64,000 nt of DNA from Mesorhizobium sp. M2E.F.Ca.ET.219.01.1.1 (GCF_004016445.2 NZ_SADT02000003.1:511231-575230); one strand, 5' to 3'; positions 44,251 through 54,502 are shown, numbered from the stretch's first letter. Translations and numbers: made by a program. Notes: generated by a model not told the origin, from the letters alone.

Positions 44251-44925
44251 TCAATGCACGGTAGCAACGACGAGCCTGTCTCTCGAGAAATTGTAGAAGC
44301 GAGAATCAATTCTGAGTTCCACGTTTGAAGGCCGATTCCCAGTGCAGCGTCTGGACCCGGAGGCGTCTAGGAATCCAACAGCGGCATTCAACCAGAACCG
44401 AAATTCACCCACGTCGAAATGCGCAATGTTCGAGCGTATGGTCTCAGCGGCATGCTTTTCATGGACCCGCGCCAGCTTGCAGATTGTCATTGCCAGCATG
44501 ATTGGCTGGCTGTTAGCCCGCTCCCACAGGAAGTCGTCGTCTAGAAATGCTGCTTCGTCAGCATCCGAAAACTCGAATCCACTACTGTCCCGTACCTCGG
44601 CAAGATTTTCATAGGGATGACTGTGGAAATCACCGATGAGCGTCAAGTGTGGTGCCCATCGATCCATCAGTTCGCTCTTCAGGCGGACAGCCTGATTGTT
44701 GGGCTTCACGCTGTTCCGTGATCGCTCGGCTGAAATGCTGAGACTCATAAGATCGACATGGAAATGGGTCGTTCCTTTCGAGTCCTCGCGACTGAAGCCC
44801 CAAAGATACCCCAGCGTTTCCAGCTTTGTTCGGCGCGGACGACCATCTCCGAGAACATAGGCTTCCAGTGTGGCAAGCGTAATAGTGTGACGAGCTGCAT
44901 CAGAAAGGGAAATGGTGAAATTCAT
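44251..44925 (-). CDS. JAMM/MPN-domain (Mov34-like) putative isopeptidase
   Basis: Predicted 224-residue protein. GDFHSHPYENLAE (His 101, His 103) followed by FSDAD (Ser 120, Asp 123) gives the metal-binding H-x-H ... S-x-x-D of JAMM peptidases. LETLGYLWG supplies the expected upstream Glu (Glu 36). JAMM proteins remove ubiquitin-like tags; bacterial ones occur in Bil/CBASS-type and other defence operons. No E1 or E2 partner is visible here. The next gene in the same direction is the broken HEPN-like one, 195 bases away. It is divergent from the XRE-ImmA gene. Confidence 0.7.
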   Translation of the reverse strand: MNFTISLSDAARHTITLATLEAYVLGDGRPRRTKLETLGYLWGFSREDSKGTTHFHVDLMSLSISAERSRNSVKPNNQAVRLKSELMDRWAPHLTLIGDFHSHPYENLAEVRDSSGFEFSDADEAAFLDDDFLWERANSQPIMLAMTICKLARVHEKHAAETIRSNIAHFDVGEFRFWLNAAVGFLDASGSRRCTGNRPSNVELRIDSRFYNFSRDRLVVATVH

Positions 44926-45065
44926 CGTGCGTTACCTGAAGGTGCCTCCGATTCGTTTCCGATCAACGGCCAGCCACGATCCTCACGGGGGCTTTGCTGG
45001 TCCAAATCGCGACATATCCTTGCATTTCAAAATTCGCAAGATTATAGCGATTGCGGAGGTGCGAC

Positions 45066-46175
45066 ATGTCGACTCCCACCATCAGCATCCGTTTGAAAGC
45101 GCTGCGCAGACAGCGCAACCTCTCGCAGGAGGAGGCCGCGCGTCTGTTCGGCTTCAAGGACCGCCAGACCATTTCCGCCATCGAGACGGGCGAGCGGCGA
45201 CTTTCGGCCGAGGAACTCGTTCGCGCCGTCGAAATCTTTCGCGTTCCGCTGGACTTTTTCACCGATCCGTTTCTGCTCGTCGGCGAAGGTAAGTTCTCCT
45301 GGCGTCAGAACGGCGTCATCGGTCGTGCCCTACTGGGTTACGAAGAAGACGCGGGCCGCGTGATCGCGGCATTCCGTACGCTCGCGCCACAAGTGGGCAG
45401 GGAAGCTCCGCTGCTGAGGTGCTCGCTCGGTCTTTCAAAAGAATCCAGCTACGAGGATGCATCGGCTGCGGGCGACCGGTTCGCCGGCGAATATAAGCTA
45501 GGAAACGTGCCTGCCGCTCGCCTCGCCGAGGTCATGGAGCGGGATCTCGGAATGCTGGTCCTGATGGTTGATCCGATCGAAGGCGTGTCGGGCGCCGCCT
45601 GCCGCCTGCCGGAACTGGATGTCGTGTTGATCAATCGCCGCGAGGTTGCGGGTCGCCGCCATTTCGACCTCGCTCACGAGCTTTTCCACATCCTCACCTG
45701 GGACGCGATGCCGCCGGATCATGTCGAAGATGTCGTGCCCAAGAAACGTAGCCGGGTCGAGCAACTCGCCGACAATTTCGCCTCGGCTCTCCTCATGCCT
45801 TCAACTGTGCTTGGCAAGGTTGGCGATTGGTCCGAATTGGCAGGCGACGAACTCATCGTACGGCTGAACGCGGTCGCAGATGAATTGAGGGTCACGGCTT
45901 CCGCATTGCGCTGGCGGCTGGTCGGCCTTGACTGGATCGACAAGGATATTGGCAGGGGTATCGCCGAAGATCGCCTTCGCAACAACGGCCGTAGCAAGCC
46001 CGCCGAAGAGCCGCTGCTTCCGCTGTTCTCCCCGACGTTCGTCGAGGTGATCGGCAAGGCTGTCAATGAGGGTCGTGTGGCGATGAGGCGCGTATTGCAC
46101 CTGCTCGGCATCTCGATCGACGATCTTGCGGACCTCTTTGCAGTTCACAGCGTGGAAGCGCCATACGAGTTGTAG
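45066..46175 (+). CDS. XRE-type regulator fused to an ImmA/IrrE metallopeptidase
   Basis: Predicted 369-residue protein. The N-terminal helix-turn-helix lies at about 8-60 (LKALRRQRNLSQEEAARLFG). The C-terminal ImmA/IrrE domain has the zinc motif HELFH (His 204-His 208) and LADNFASALLMPS. Such proteins cleave a repressor or sense damage and often open phage-related or toxin-antitoxin operons. ATG 45066 has GGAGGT at 45056-45061. It is followed after 8 bases by the PIN-like relic and then the DrmA-like relic, probably one former operon. Confidence 0.88.
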   Translation: MSTPTISIRLKALRRQRNLSQEEAARLFGFKDRQTISAIETGERRLSAEELVRAVEIFRVPLDFFTDPFLLVGEGKFSWRQNGVIGRALLGYEEDAGRVIAAFRTLAPQVGREAPLLRCSLGLSKESSYEDASAAGDRFAGEYKLGNVPAARLAEVMERDLGMLVLMVDPIEGVSGAACRLPELDVVLINRREVAGRRHFDLAHELFHILTWDAMPPDHVEDVVPKKRSRVEQLADNFASALLMPSTVLGKVGDWSELAGDELIVRLNAVADELRVTASALRWRLVGLDWIDKDIGRGIAEDRLRNNGRSKPAEEPLLPLFSPTFVEVIGKAVNEGRVAMRRVLHLLGISIDDLADLFAVHSVEAPYEL

Positions 46176-46183
46176 GCGGGTGA

Positions 46184-46676
46184 ATGCCGCGGCACCGAAG
46201 TTCGTTGCTGGTCGATACCAACGTCATCATCGAGTGCTGGCGTGTGTCGGCATGGAAGGCGCTGACGAGCGGGTACCCGGTGGAGACGGTCGAGATGTGT
46301 GAGATCGAAACCCAGACAGGGCTCCAGAGGCGGCGGCCCGAACAGCAGATCGAAGCTAATGTTCTGAGAGAGACACTTAAAGCCGTACATCCGGTCAGCG
46401 ACATTGAACGCGCGAGCGCGCTATTGCGTGACGACCATATGCGCTTTCTGGACGCCGGAGAGCAGATGCTCTGGACACACCATCACGCGCAGCGACGCTT
46501 GGCTCCTTTGCGGTCCGGATAAGGCGAGTCTTCGCGTTGGGCTGCGCCTCGGCTTGCGCGACAGACTGGTCTCGTTGGAGCGGCTCCTCGCCGATATCGG
46601 CCATCGTCCGAAGGTCCTGTTAAAGATGCCTATACCCAAAAATGGCTCGACCAGACGCTGCGCAGCTTTACCTTGA
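46184..46676 (+). pseudogene. PIN-domain-like gene, frameshifted
   Basis: The first frame opens SSLLVDTNVIIECWRVSAWK, the PIN-domain start with its acidic residue, and reaches LDAGEQMLWTH near 46480. The sequence then continues better in another frame (WLLCGPDKASLRVGLRLGLR; RLVSLERLLADI). A frameshift lies at about 46480-46500. PIN proteins are RNases. It sits between the XRE-ImmA gene and the helicase relic. Confidence 0.6.
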
Positions 46677-46688
46677 GAGACCGACACC

Positions 46689-49340
46689 ATGACGAATTCG
46701 CTCGAGGTACGAAACAAGCTGATCGACATCCTCCGCCGCGACCTAGTCGGCCCGAATCCTGACCTTGATCAGAATCTCGCACGCGAAGTTTGACCGAGAA
46801 GCAATCGCTGGGACGCCGGGGGCTTTATCGTTCCCGCCTACGACGGTGTTGCGCCTGTGATACCTGACGGCGAGGAAACCATCGAAGAAACCGCCGACGA
46901 CCTTCTCGCCAGTGAGATGCTGGACTCCGCTGTCGAGGGGGAGGTCGAGGAGAAGGATTCGACTGACCAACCACCGCGGGACAGGTTTCTTCCGTCGTCG
47001 ATAGGGTTGACGGTGGTTCTTCCGCAAACGGTGAGTCAAGTCACGCTGCGCGCAACATGGGGGAACTATAAGACGGAGCCCCCATTGCCCGATGCGCTCC
47101 TCATTCCCGAACTGTCGGGAAAGGGCAAGCCAAAGCCAGAAAAGCCCGAGAACCTCCGTTGGGTTCGGGTTCCCGGCGAAGCCGCGATCGTCCTCGACGT
47201 CACTCGGAACCAGTCCGGAATCCTGCTGCCGGAAAGCGCTGACTCAGAGGCCGGGCGGCGGCATCGAAGTCGCCGTTGACACCGTGTGCTCCGTCAAAAG
47301 ACTCCGGAGGGGGCTGAAGAGCGTCTGCGCGTCATCACCGTCTTCTTGGTAAACCGTCGACGGAGCACAAAGGCTCCGTACAAGGACGTGGCCTACGCGT
47401 TCCAGACCCGGATCGAGCTCGAATGTGCGGATGGATTTTATCCGCGCAGCGACCTGTCCACCTACCAGTCCGATGATTTCGACCTTAGGCTGGGCGATCT
47501 CCATTATCGCGATGTCCGCGAATATGCCGTTGGTCGCAACACATCTGCAGGCTGGCAAGAACGGCTTGACGCGACGAACGATCCGCTCCCCGTGACGCGT
47601 GTTTGGACCGATTTCCTTCCGCAGCAGGAGGTGGAACGTGTCGTCCCGGCAAGGAGCGATGGCGTCGAGTTCGGCATGGAGGCTCTCGCTCGGGCTGCCG
47701 TTTCCGGAGCCGAAGCGGTCAGTGCAGCCTTGGATTCACTGCCTGAACTTTACGCCGAGTGGCGGCGGAGTCAGGAAGGACTGATGACAGGGCTTGCGCC
47801 GAGACGGCTAAAGACGGGCCAGGCGCTTCTGGAAAATGTTGACACCGCCGGCAGCAGGATTCGCGATGGGATAGATCTCCTTAAGCGTGATACGATGGCG
47901 CGTGAAGCATTCGGCCTGATGAATACGGCGATGGCGATGGCCAACCGCCGGCGCGAGGCAGAAGAAGCTGCCGGGCGATGTAGACCCGCCAACATGGCGG
48001 CCGTTCCAGCTAGCCTTCGTCCTCCTCAATCTCGTTGGCGTGACCGACCGAAACAGTGGTGAGCGCGAGATCGTCGACCTGCTTTTTTTCCGACCGGCGG
48101 CGGCAAGACGGAAGCATATCTTGGACTTGCCGCCTATGCGATTGTGCCGAGGCGGCTCCGCGGATCTGGCGTGCTGGGTGCGGGCATCAGCGTCATCATG
48201 CGCTACACGTTACGCCTGCTCACGCCGCTGGTCTCGTCTGCGCGCTCGAACTCCTGCGGACCCATGATGACAATGGCCGGAAGACGCTTGGCGAATGGCC
48301 GATCGAGATTGGACTCTGGGTGGGCGGCGCAGCCTCACCGAACAATCCAGCCGCGAAATTCTTCCGGCAAGGACGCCGCGACGACCTGGCTGAAGCGGTA
48401 CCAGAGCAGACCTAAGACGAAACCCCGGTGCCACTGAAGGCATGTCCCTGGTGTGGTGAGCCCTTCAAGCCAGAGAGCTTCCACTTCACGCCCAACAGGA
48501 CAGCTCCGCAGAATCTAGTGCTCAAATGCGAGAACGCCGAATGCGACTTCACGCGGGATCGACACCTGCCGGTGCTCGTGGTGGACGAGCCAATTTACCG
48601 CCGTCTTCCCGCATTTCTCATCGCCACGGTGGACAAATTTGCCTCCCTTCCATGGATTGGCAAGAGCGGCGCATTCTTTGGACACGTAGATCGGCATGAT
48701 CCGGACAAGGGGTTCTTCGGCGCGTCTGAGCCAGGCGAAGGTCGCCCCTTCGGAAACGGGCATCGGCTCGATCCGCCGGATCTTGTCATCCAGGACGAAC
48801 TGCACCTGATCTCTGGCCCGCTTGGAACGGCGGCCGCACTCTACGAAACAGCGATCGACCTGCTGTCGTCGCGGCCGGGTCTTCATGGACTCATTCGTCC
48901 AAAAATCGTCGCCTCGACCGCGACCGTCCGAAGGGCGGAGAAACAGATCGCAGCCTTGTTCGATCGTTCGGAGACGGCCGTATTTCCGCCACCCGGCATC
49001 CACCGTACCGACAGCTTCTTCGCCAGCACTGTGCCATCGGCACGAGAGCCAGCCCGCCTCTACGTCGGTGTGGCGAGTCAGGGTCGCGGGCTTAAACTCC
49101 TCTTTCTTCGGAGCATGCAGACCCTGCTGGCAGGCGCGCAGGCATTGACTTCCAGCCCGACGCAAGAAGGGGAAGATGCCGCCGATCCGTATCTGACAGT
49201 GCTCACGTATTTCAATGCGCTTCGCGAGCTTGGGGGCGCTCGTCTGCTCGAATTCTGCACGGTGTCACCGACTGGCGCCGGAGTTGACCCGGGATTAGGA
49301 GGAGCACTCGTTGTCGGATTCTCGACGATGTCGGACATGT
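46689..49340 (+). pseudogene. DISARM helicase DrmA-like gene, decayed and truncated
   Basis: Pieces of one large helicase in order: EVRNKLIDILRRDLVGPNPD, RFLPSSIGLTVVLP, YRDVREYAVGRNTSAGW, a Walker A in one frame (LLFFPTGGGKTEAY, near 48080), the zinc-binding pair CPWCGEPF / CENAECDF, and PDLVIQDELHLISGPLGTAA with a DEXH-like DELH box. It is broken by TGA at about 46791 and frameshifts near 47255, 48040-48110 and 48180-48400. It stops at about 49320 where another element's end begins, so the second helicase lobe is gone. The DrmA name rests on remembered family landmarks. Confidence 0.65.
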
Positions 49341-49435
49341 GACACAACGCTTCCAGAGCGATCGCATTGTTCCGAAACGATTTTCCCAGTTGGCACGTCG
49401 GTTGCGGTCCTATGCGCAAAAGCACTGCGATGCCG
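49335..49435 (+). repeat. mobile-element end, partner of 33380-33480
   Basis: GAGCGATCGCATTG, CGAAACGATTTTCCCAGTTG and GCGGTCCTATGCGCAAAAG match the minus strand of 33380-33480. It directly follows the cut end of the helicase relic, so it probably marks the truncating event. Confidence 0.7.
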
Positions 49436-49555
49436 CACCGACTGGAAGAACTCATCAATGATCACGCTTTTCGAACATGTGGGCGCCGCTACCAACACTG
49501 AGCGTTCCCGATCAAACGGAAGCCATTCCACTTTCATTCCTCAGGTCGTTCGGAC

Positions 49556-51718
49556 ATGAACGCATTTGATGTCCGTCCAACGCTGGATGCTCCCGACGAC
49601 GATCCCTATCTCTGGCTTGAAAATGTAGAGGGCGAGCGGGCACTTGCCTGGGCCGCCGGCCAGTCGGCAAAGACCCTAAAGCACTTCGGTGGAACGCAGT
49701 TCGAGCGCGACCGCGCGGCTCTGACAGCCATTTTCGACAATCGCGACAACCTTCCCCTGATCGCGCGCCATGGTCAGTACCTCCACAATTACTGGCGAGA
49801 TGCCGGAAATCCACGCGGACTGTGGCGCCGGACCACCCTTGCCGCCTACATGAAGGCGGATCCCCAATGGGAGCTACTGCTCGATCTGGATGCTCTCGCG
49901 GCTAGCGACGGAGAGGATTGGATCTGGGACGGCGCGTCCATCGAGCCGGAGAGACGGGAAAGAGCCGTTCTGCGCCTGTCGCGCGGCGGCAGCGACGCGG
50001 TCGTGCATCGCGAATTCGACCTGATCTCTCTGAGCTTTGTCGCCGACGGTTTCAATCTCCCCGAGGCCAAAGGCTACGTTAGTTGGCTGGACCCTGACAC
50101 GCTTCTGCTTTCCAGTGCGCTTGGTAATGGCATGGCCACCCGCTCCGGCTATGCGCGCACCGTGCGACTGTGGAAGCGTGACGCGGATCCCCTCACCACA
50201 CCGGTAATCTTCGAGGCCGGGTTCGAGAGCCTCAAGGTGTCTGGTCATTCGGACCGCACCGGCCGCAGCGAGCGCCTTTGGTTCATCGAGAAGCCGGCCT
50301 TCTTCGAGGAAATCAGCTGGATCGGCGACAGGAGCGGGCCGAGGAGGCAGATCGATCTTCCTCGTGACGCGTCGTGGCGGGTCTTCGGCGACTGGCTGGC
50401 GGTAAGGCCGCGCAAGCCGTGGACGGTGGGAGGCACCACCCATCCCGCCGACGCGCTGATCGTCATCTCGCTTTGCTCTTTCCTCGCCGGCGGACGCCGA
50501 TTTGAGACCCTGTTTCAACCAGGGGAAAGGCGCTCCCTGCAGTCATTCTTCTGGAATGACGGGAAGCTCATTATCTCTTACCTCATCAATCTCGTACCGC
50601 GTTTCGAGATGTTCACTCCCGGCCACCAGGAATGGACGCGCCGAGTCCTGGACACTCTGCCCGCCGAAGGGACTGTCCACGTCTGGTCATTCGATGCGGC
50701 AGTTCACGAGGCCAATGGAGAGGTCCTGGTCTGTGCTCAGGATCCGATCACGCCGCCGCAGCTCTTGCTATTCGATCTCAATGCCGCGCCGTCTCTCAGC
50801 GCTTCAGCAATCCTGAAGCGCAGCCCGGAGAATTTCGATGCATCCGGACTGGTGGTCACGCGCCACGAGGCAGTCTCTATCGATCATGAGCTGATCCCCT
50901 ATACGCAGGTTGGTCCGGCGAACGGGAACGGAGATGCTCCGATTCACCTTTCCGCTTATGGCGGGTTCGGCGTATCACTCCTGCCCTACTACAACTCCCC
51001 GCTGGGCAAGCTGTGGCTCGAGCGCGGCGGCACGTGTGTCGAGGCGAACATCCGCGGCGGCGGCGAGTTCGGCACCCGCTGGCACGAAGCCGGGCGCAGG
51101 GAGGGCAAGCGTCTCGCCCATGACGATTTCGCCGCCGTTGCCGCCGACCTCGTGCGAAGGGGCATCACCCTGCCGAGGCGGATTGCCGCCGAGGGTGGCT
51201 CAAATGGCGGCCTGCTGATCGCAAACATGCTGACCCGCTATCCTGAGCATTTCGGGGCTCTGTTCTGCACAGCACCGCTTATCGACATGCGTCGCTACAC
51301 CAAGCTCTTGGCGGGCGCGAGCTGGATCGACGAATATGGCGATCCGGACAAGGTTCACGATTGGGCTTTCCTGAAGGAAATCTCCGCCTATCACGCCGCA
51401 GCGCCGGGACAGCCCTATCCGCCTATCCTGATCGCCACCACGAAACGCGACGACCGCGTCCATCCGGGCCATGCGCGCAAGATGGCCGCAAAACTGCAGG
51501 CTCTTGGCTATCCCGCTTACTTCTACGAGGCCAGCGCAGGCGGGCACGGCTGCGGCGAGGACAATCGGGAGCAAGCCGCATTCATCAGTCTAGGCACCAA
51601 TTTTCTCCGCAGCGCAATCGGCTTCAACGATCACCTTCCGGAGACGGCGGAACGCGTTGCAACGCAAGTGGGGCATTTGAGGTCCATCAACAATTCATTC
51701 GAGCAGGAGACGAAATAG
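49556..51718 (+). CDS. prolyl oligopeptidase-family (S9) serine peptidase
   Basis: Predicted 720-residue protein. Residues 10-80 match the S9A start (DDPYLWLENVEGERALAWAA). A beta-propeller-like middle is followed by an alpha/beta-hydrolase domain. Nucleophile Ser is in EGGSNGGLLIA, Asp in TKRDDRVHPGHARKMA and His in SAGGHGCGED. The length is usual for the family. Similar genes (y4nA, y4qF, y4sO) are known on the NGR234 symbiosis plasmid. No signal peptide is seen, so it is probably cytoplasmic and acts on short peptides. It begins 120 bases after the mobile-element end and is followed by ompW. Confidence 0.92.
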   Translation: MNAFDVRPTLDAPDDDPYLWLENVEGERALAWAAGQSAKTLKHFGGTQFERDRAALTAIFDNRDNLPLIARHGQYLHNYWRDAGNPRGLWRRTTLAAYMKADPQWELLLDLDALAASDGEDWIWDGASIEPERRERAVLRLSRGGSDAVVHREFDLISLSFVADGFNLPEAKGYVSWLDPDTLLLSSALGNGMATRSGYARTVRLWKRDADPLTTPVIFEAGFESLKVSGHSDRTGRSERLWFIEKPAFFEEISWIGDRSGPRRQIDLPRDASWRVFGDWLAVRPRKPWTVGGTTHPADALIVISLCSFLAGGRRFETLFQPGERRSLQSFFWNDGKLIISYLINLVPRFEMFTPGHQEWTRRVLDTLPAEGTVHVWSFDAAVHEANGEVLVCAQDPITPPQLLLFDLNAAPSLSASAILKRSPENFDASGLVVTRHEAVSIDHELIPYTQVGPANGNGDAPIHLSAYGGFGVSLLPYYNSPLGKLWLERGGTCVEANIRGGGEFGTRWHEAGRREGKRLAHDDFAAVAADLVRRGITLPRRIAAEGGSNGGLLIANMLTRYPEHFGALFCTAPLIDMRRYTKLLAGASWIDEYGDPDKVHDWAFLKEISAYHAAAPGQPYPPILIATTKRDDRVHPGHARKMAAKLQALGYPAYFYEASAGGHGCGEDNREQAAFISLGTNFLRSAIGFNDHLPETAERVATQVGHLRSINNSFEQETK

Positions 51719-51756
51719 TGCAGTGCATCCTTTCTGAACATCAAGGAGTGAATCTC

Positions 51757-52455
51757 ATGGCGAGAACGCGAATGGGCGTAGCGCGGGCAACAGCAGCGGC
51801 GGTGGCCCTGATCATGGTGGGACAGCAGGCCGTCGCCGCGGAGCCTGCGCAAGCAGAGACCGTCCTGGCGGAGACGGGAGCCTCGGTCACCGAAGCGCCA
51901 ATCCCTTGGCAGATCCGCCTGCGGGCGTTGGGCGTCGTTACGAAAGATCTGGGCTACGTTGATACGCTTCCCGGCTCCGGTCTTTCGTATTCGGACACGG
52001 TGACGCCGGAACTCGATATCTCGTATTTCTTCACCGACAACATCGCCGCCGAACTCATACTCGGTACCACCTATGCCAACATCGCGGGCCAAGGGACGAT
52101 CGGAGGGTTGGGCAACATCGGCAAAGTTTGGCTGCTGCCGCCGACGCTCACGTTGCAGTACCATTTTACCGATCTCGGCGCGTTCAAACCTTATGTCGGC
52201 GCAGGCGTGAACTACACGATCTTCTACAACCAGGACACTGGCAGCGCTGATGCTCTCAAGGTGAAGAACACGTTCGGCACGGCGCTGCAGGTCGGATTCG
52301 ACTACATGGTGGACCAGCACTGGGGCCTCAACTTCGACGTGAAGAAGCTTTTCCTGAAGCCGGACTTCGACGTCACGGTGGCCGGCGCGAAGCTGACGGG
52401 GAAGGCGGAGCTCGATCCCTGGCTGATAGGCGCAGGTGTCACCTACCGCTTTTGA
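51757..52455 (+). CDS. OmpW-family outer-membrane protein
   Basis: Predicted 232-residue eight-stranded barrel protein. The signal peptide is at about 1-28 (ATAAAVALIMVGQQAVAAEP). OmpW landmarks are SYFFTDNIAAELILGTTYAN, YHFTDLGAFKPYVGAGVNYT, LNFDVKKLFLKPDF and a terminal aromatic (GAGVTYRF). OmpW proteins form narrow pores for small hydrophobic compounds. AAGGAG lies 9 bases before ATG 51757. It starts 38 bases after the S9 peptidase gene and ends at a strong terminator. Confidence 0.92.
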   Translation: MARTRMGVARATAAAVALIMVGQQAVAAEPAQAETVLAETGASVTEAPIPWQIRLRALGVVTKDLGYVDTLPGSGLSYSDTVTPELDISYFFTDNIAAELILGTTYANIAGQGTIGGLGNIGKVWLLPPTLTLQYHFTDLGAFKPYVGAGVNYTIFYNQDTGSADALKVKNTFGTALQVGFDYMVDQHWGLNFDVKKLFLKPDFDVTVAGAKLTGKAELDPWLIGAGVTYRF

Positions 52456-52496
52456 ATATCAGAGTGAAGTCTGCTTCCCGACTGCCGGTTTAAATG

Positions 52497-52521
52497 AAGG
52501 GCGCCTCGCGCGCCCTTTTTT
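52497..52521 (+). terminator. rho-independent terminator after ompW
   Basis: AAGGGCGC, loop CTCGC, GCGCCCTT followed by TTTT: a textbook terminator 42 bases after the ompW stop. Confidence 0.88.
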
Positions 52522-52529
52522 ACGGTCGA

Positions 52530-53190
52530 CACTGCAGGGCGAGACCTCATGAAGCCGATTGTCGAGAGGGCGGGGCTCTCTTCCGGCGGACCAAGAAGGT
52601 GCACTGGCCAGCAGGCCTCGCGCCTGAGATGGAGGGCTTAGAAGCGCTTTGGATCGGGACGGGCTTTGGTATTGTGGGTGGAATGCTTCAGCCAGACTAT
52701 TTGCCAGCATCGTCTCCCGGACGTTATGTCTGAGCTTCGTGTCAGCGCAAGGCGAACACGCGACTCCTAGATGCCGACACGATGGCTGGTTCAGCCATGC
52801 TGCGACAGTTGCCTGTTTTTTCGGTTCCTTTGCTGTTCGCGCGCTAACCGCAACGCTCCATACTAGTCTCGCGTGCCTGTCCCCGTGGGGCGGGCGACAG
52901 AAAGCGATTAGGCCCGCTGAAAGAGGCAGACCGCATCCGAAGGACCGTAACCAAGAGAAGGACCTGAAGCGAGAGCGAAGGTTGCGGCAGGCCGCGGCGG
53001 GCCTAAAAGGGAATGCCGACCACCCCACGTCCCAGGAAAAGCTGACAAAAACGCAGCGGCCGACTGTCCAATAGGGTGCGCCCGCGCGAGGGCGAGCTAA
53101 ATGGCAGGGGCTGCCGGGGGACCTAAGAAAAGCGTGGGCTCACAAGCACCCGGCGCGCGCCATCAGGCCGCCAGCTACTTGGAGGGCGGG
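52530..53190. other. gap before the XRE/DUF2285 repeats
   Basis: About 660 bases without a supportable gene. The part from about 52970 is related to 54050-54130 (shared GCCGCGGCGGGCCTA) and so belongs to the tandem duplication. Confidence 0.45.
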
Positions 53191-53194
53191 GGCA

Positions 53195-53413
53195 TCAGGC
53201 CTGTTTGTCGGGCCGAACCAGATCCATGTGGCTGACGCCGAGGGCCAATGCCAGTTCATAGATCGTGATAATTGTCGGATTTCTTCGGCCTTTCTCCAAG
53301 CCGCTGATGTACTGCTGACTGAACCCGGAAATCTCCGCAAGCTGCTCCTGCGTCAGGCGCTTCCTTTGCCTGATCCTCTGCACATTCCGTCCGACCAACT
53401 TGCGCATATCCAT
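53195..53413 (-). CDS. small XRE regulator, QseC-like (copy 1)
   Basis: Predicted 72-residue DNA-binding protein, almost wholly a helix-turn-helix (RIRQRKRLTQEQLAEISGFS; YISGLEKGRRNPTIITIYEL). It is divergent from a DUF2285 gene 110 bases away. In M. loti R7A a small XRE protein, QseC, is divergent from qseM and controls both promoters; this pair has the same plan. ATG 53413 is the likely start; a TTG at 53452 would extend it by 13 residues. Confidence 0.75.
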   Translation of the reverse strand: MDMRKLVGRNVQRIRQRKRLTQEQLAEISGFSQQYISGLEKGRRNPTIITIYELALALGVSHMDLVRPDKQA

Positions 53414-53522
53414 GCACGCAAGCCAGCGGATCAGGCGGCTTGAGTTTATCAACTATAATATGTAATCCACATTTAGCAGGCACAGGGCTTCGCGGGTCCA
53501 TCGGCCGGAGATAGAATTAGCG

Positions 53523-53789
53523 ATGTTGCAGCCCAGATCGAACACGCCGTTCGCCGACGAGGTCCCCTGGTCGGACCGCATCACGCCCTACGACAAGGAC
53601 CACTTTACAACCTATATGAGGCTCCTGGACGCCTCAGCCGACAACGCCACTGAAGAGGAAATGGCCCATGTGATCCTCGGCATTGATCCGGCACGCGAAC
53701 CGGAGCGCGCACGGAACGTTCTTCGCAGTCATCTCGACCGTGCAAACTGGGTGGTGACGAGCGGCTACAAGGATTTGTTCGCCAATTGA
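53523..53789 (+). CDS. small DUF2285 protein, QseM-like (copy 1)
   Basis: Predicted 88-residue protein: DEVPWSDRITPYDKDHFTTY, MRLLDASADNATEEEMAHVI and DPAREPERARNVLRSHLDRA, ending SGYKDLFAN. This is the DUF2285 pattern. In the M. loti ICE the DUF2285 protein QseM is an anti-activator that binds TraR and FseA and keeps excision off. GGAG lies 10-13 bases before the ATG. The downstream copy at 54619 is about 75 percent identical. Confidence 0.75.
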   Translation: MLQPRSNTPFADEVPWSDRITPYDKDHFTTYMRLLDASADNATEEEMAHVILGIDPAREPERARNVLRSHLDRANWVVTSGYKDLFAN

Positions 53790-54268
53790 CGAAATGGGCG
53801 GTGCGGTCGCTTCGCTTCAAGCAACGAAGTAGCGCAACCACCATGCATCGACGCATCACCACAGCGCGAATGCCGCTCCAAGATGATCGCGAGGACTTCC
53901 AGTCGGCGCGGATGGCCCTGCGCTTCGCTGGTCTCATCGTTTTGTCCTCCGCTCGCCAATGGCTGCTTCCCAGGAAGCGGTGCGGCGGCGAGTCATGACA
54001 GGAAGGGGCGCGCCGTCTGAGCCGCACCGCATCCGGAGGACCGGATGGACGACCTACTGAAAGCTCACAGCTGGCTAAGGGTTGCGGGACGCCGCGGCGG
54101 GCCTAGAAGGATACGGCGCCACCTGCTGGGAAAGGCACAAACAGAGAGAATTGCGAGAGTCTAACGACGCGCTAGGAGGCGCAGCGGAATGGTCGAGACG
54201 CCAGAGCCAAGAAAAGCGGGGATCAATCCACCGGCACACGGCACGCGCGGTGAGGGCGCGGGCGCCCA
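53790..54268. other. spacer between the two XRE/DUF2285 pairs
   Basis: About 480 bases. The reading 53605-54027 on the minus strand is Arg-rich and opposes the DUF2285 gene. I see no real gene. Confidence 0.45.
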
Positions 54269-54502
54269 CTACGTGCGCAGGCTCAACAGAATCTCACACG
54301 GATCAGCATCGAGGGCCGCAGTTACGTCGAGAAACTCAATGATATCGAGACGCCGCTCGCCACCCTCATATTTCGCCACGAAAGATTGCGGACGACCAAG
54401 CTTCTCAGCCACCTGCGCCTGCGTCAGCCCTTTGACATTGCGCAGTGAGATCAACTGGGCCAGAAACCGCTGGTGGCGGGGAGATCGAAGAGATTTGGGC
54501 AT
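54269..54502 (-). CDS. small XRE regulator (copy 2 position, different sequence)
   Basis: Predicted 77-residue protein with an XRE helix-turn-helix (RNVKGLTQAQVAEKLGRPQS; FVAKYEGGERRLDIIEFLDV). It takes the same divergent place relative to a DUF2285 gene as the 53195 protein but is clearly a different XRE subtype. Two palindromes between the genes look like its operators. Confidence 0.78.
   Translation of the reverse strand: MPKSLRSPRHQRFLAQLISLRNVKGLTQAQVAEKLGRPQSFVAKYEGGERRLDIIEFLDVTAALDADPCEILLSLRT

Noticed and set aside
52459..53028. 189-codon minus-strand reading after ompW
   Set aside because: It covers the ompW terminator and is rich in Arg/Ser/Pro; no family signature.
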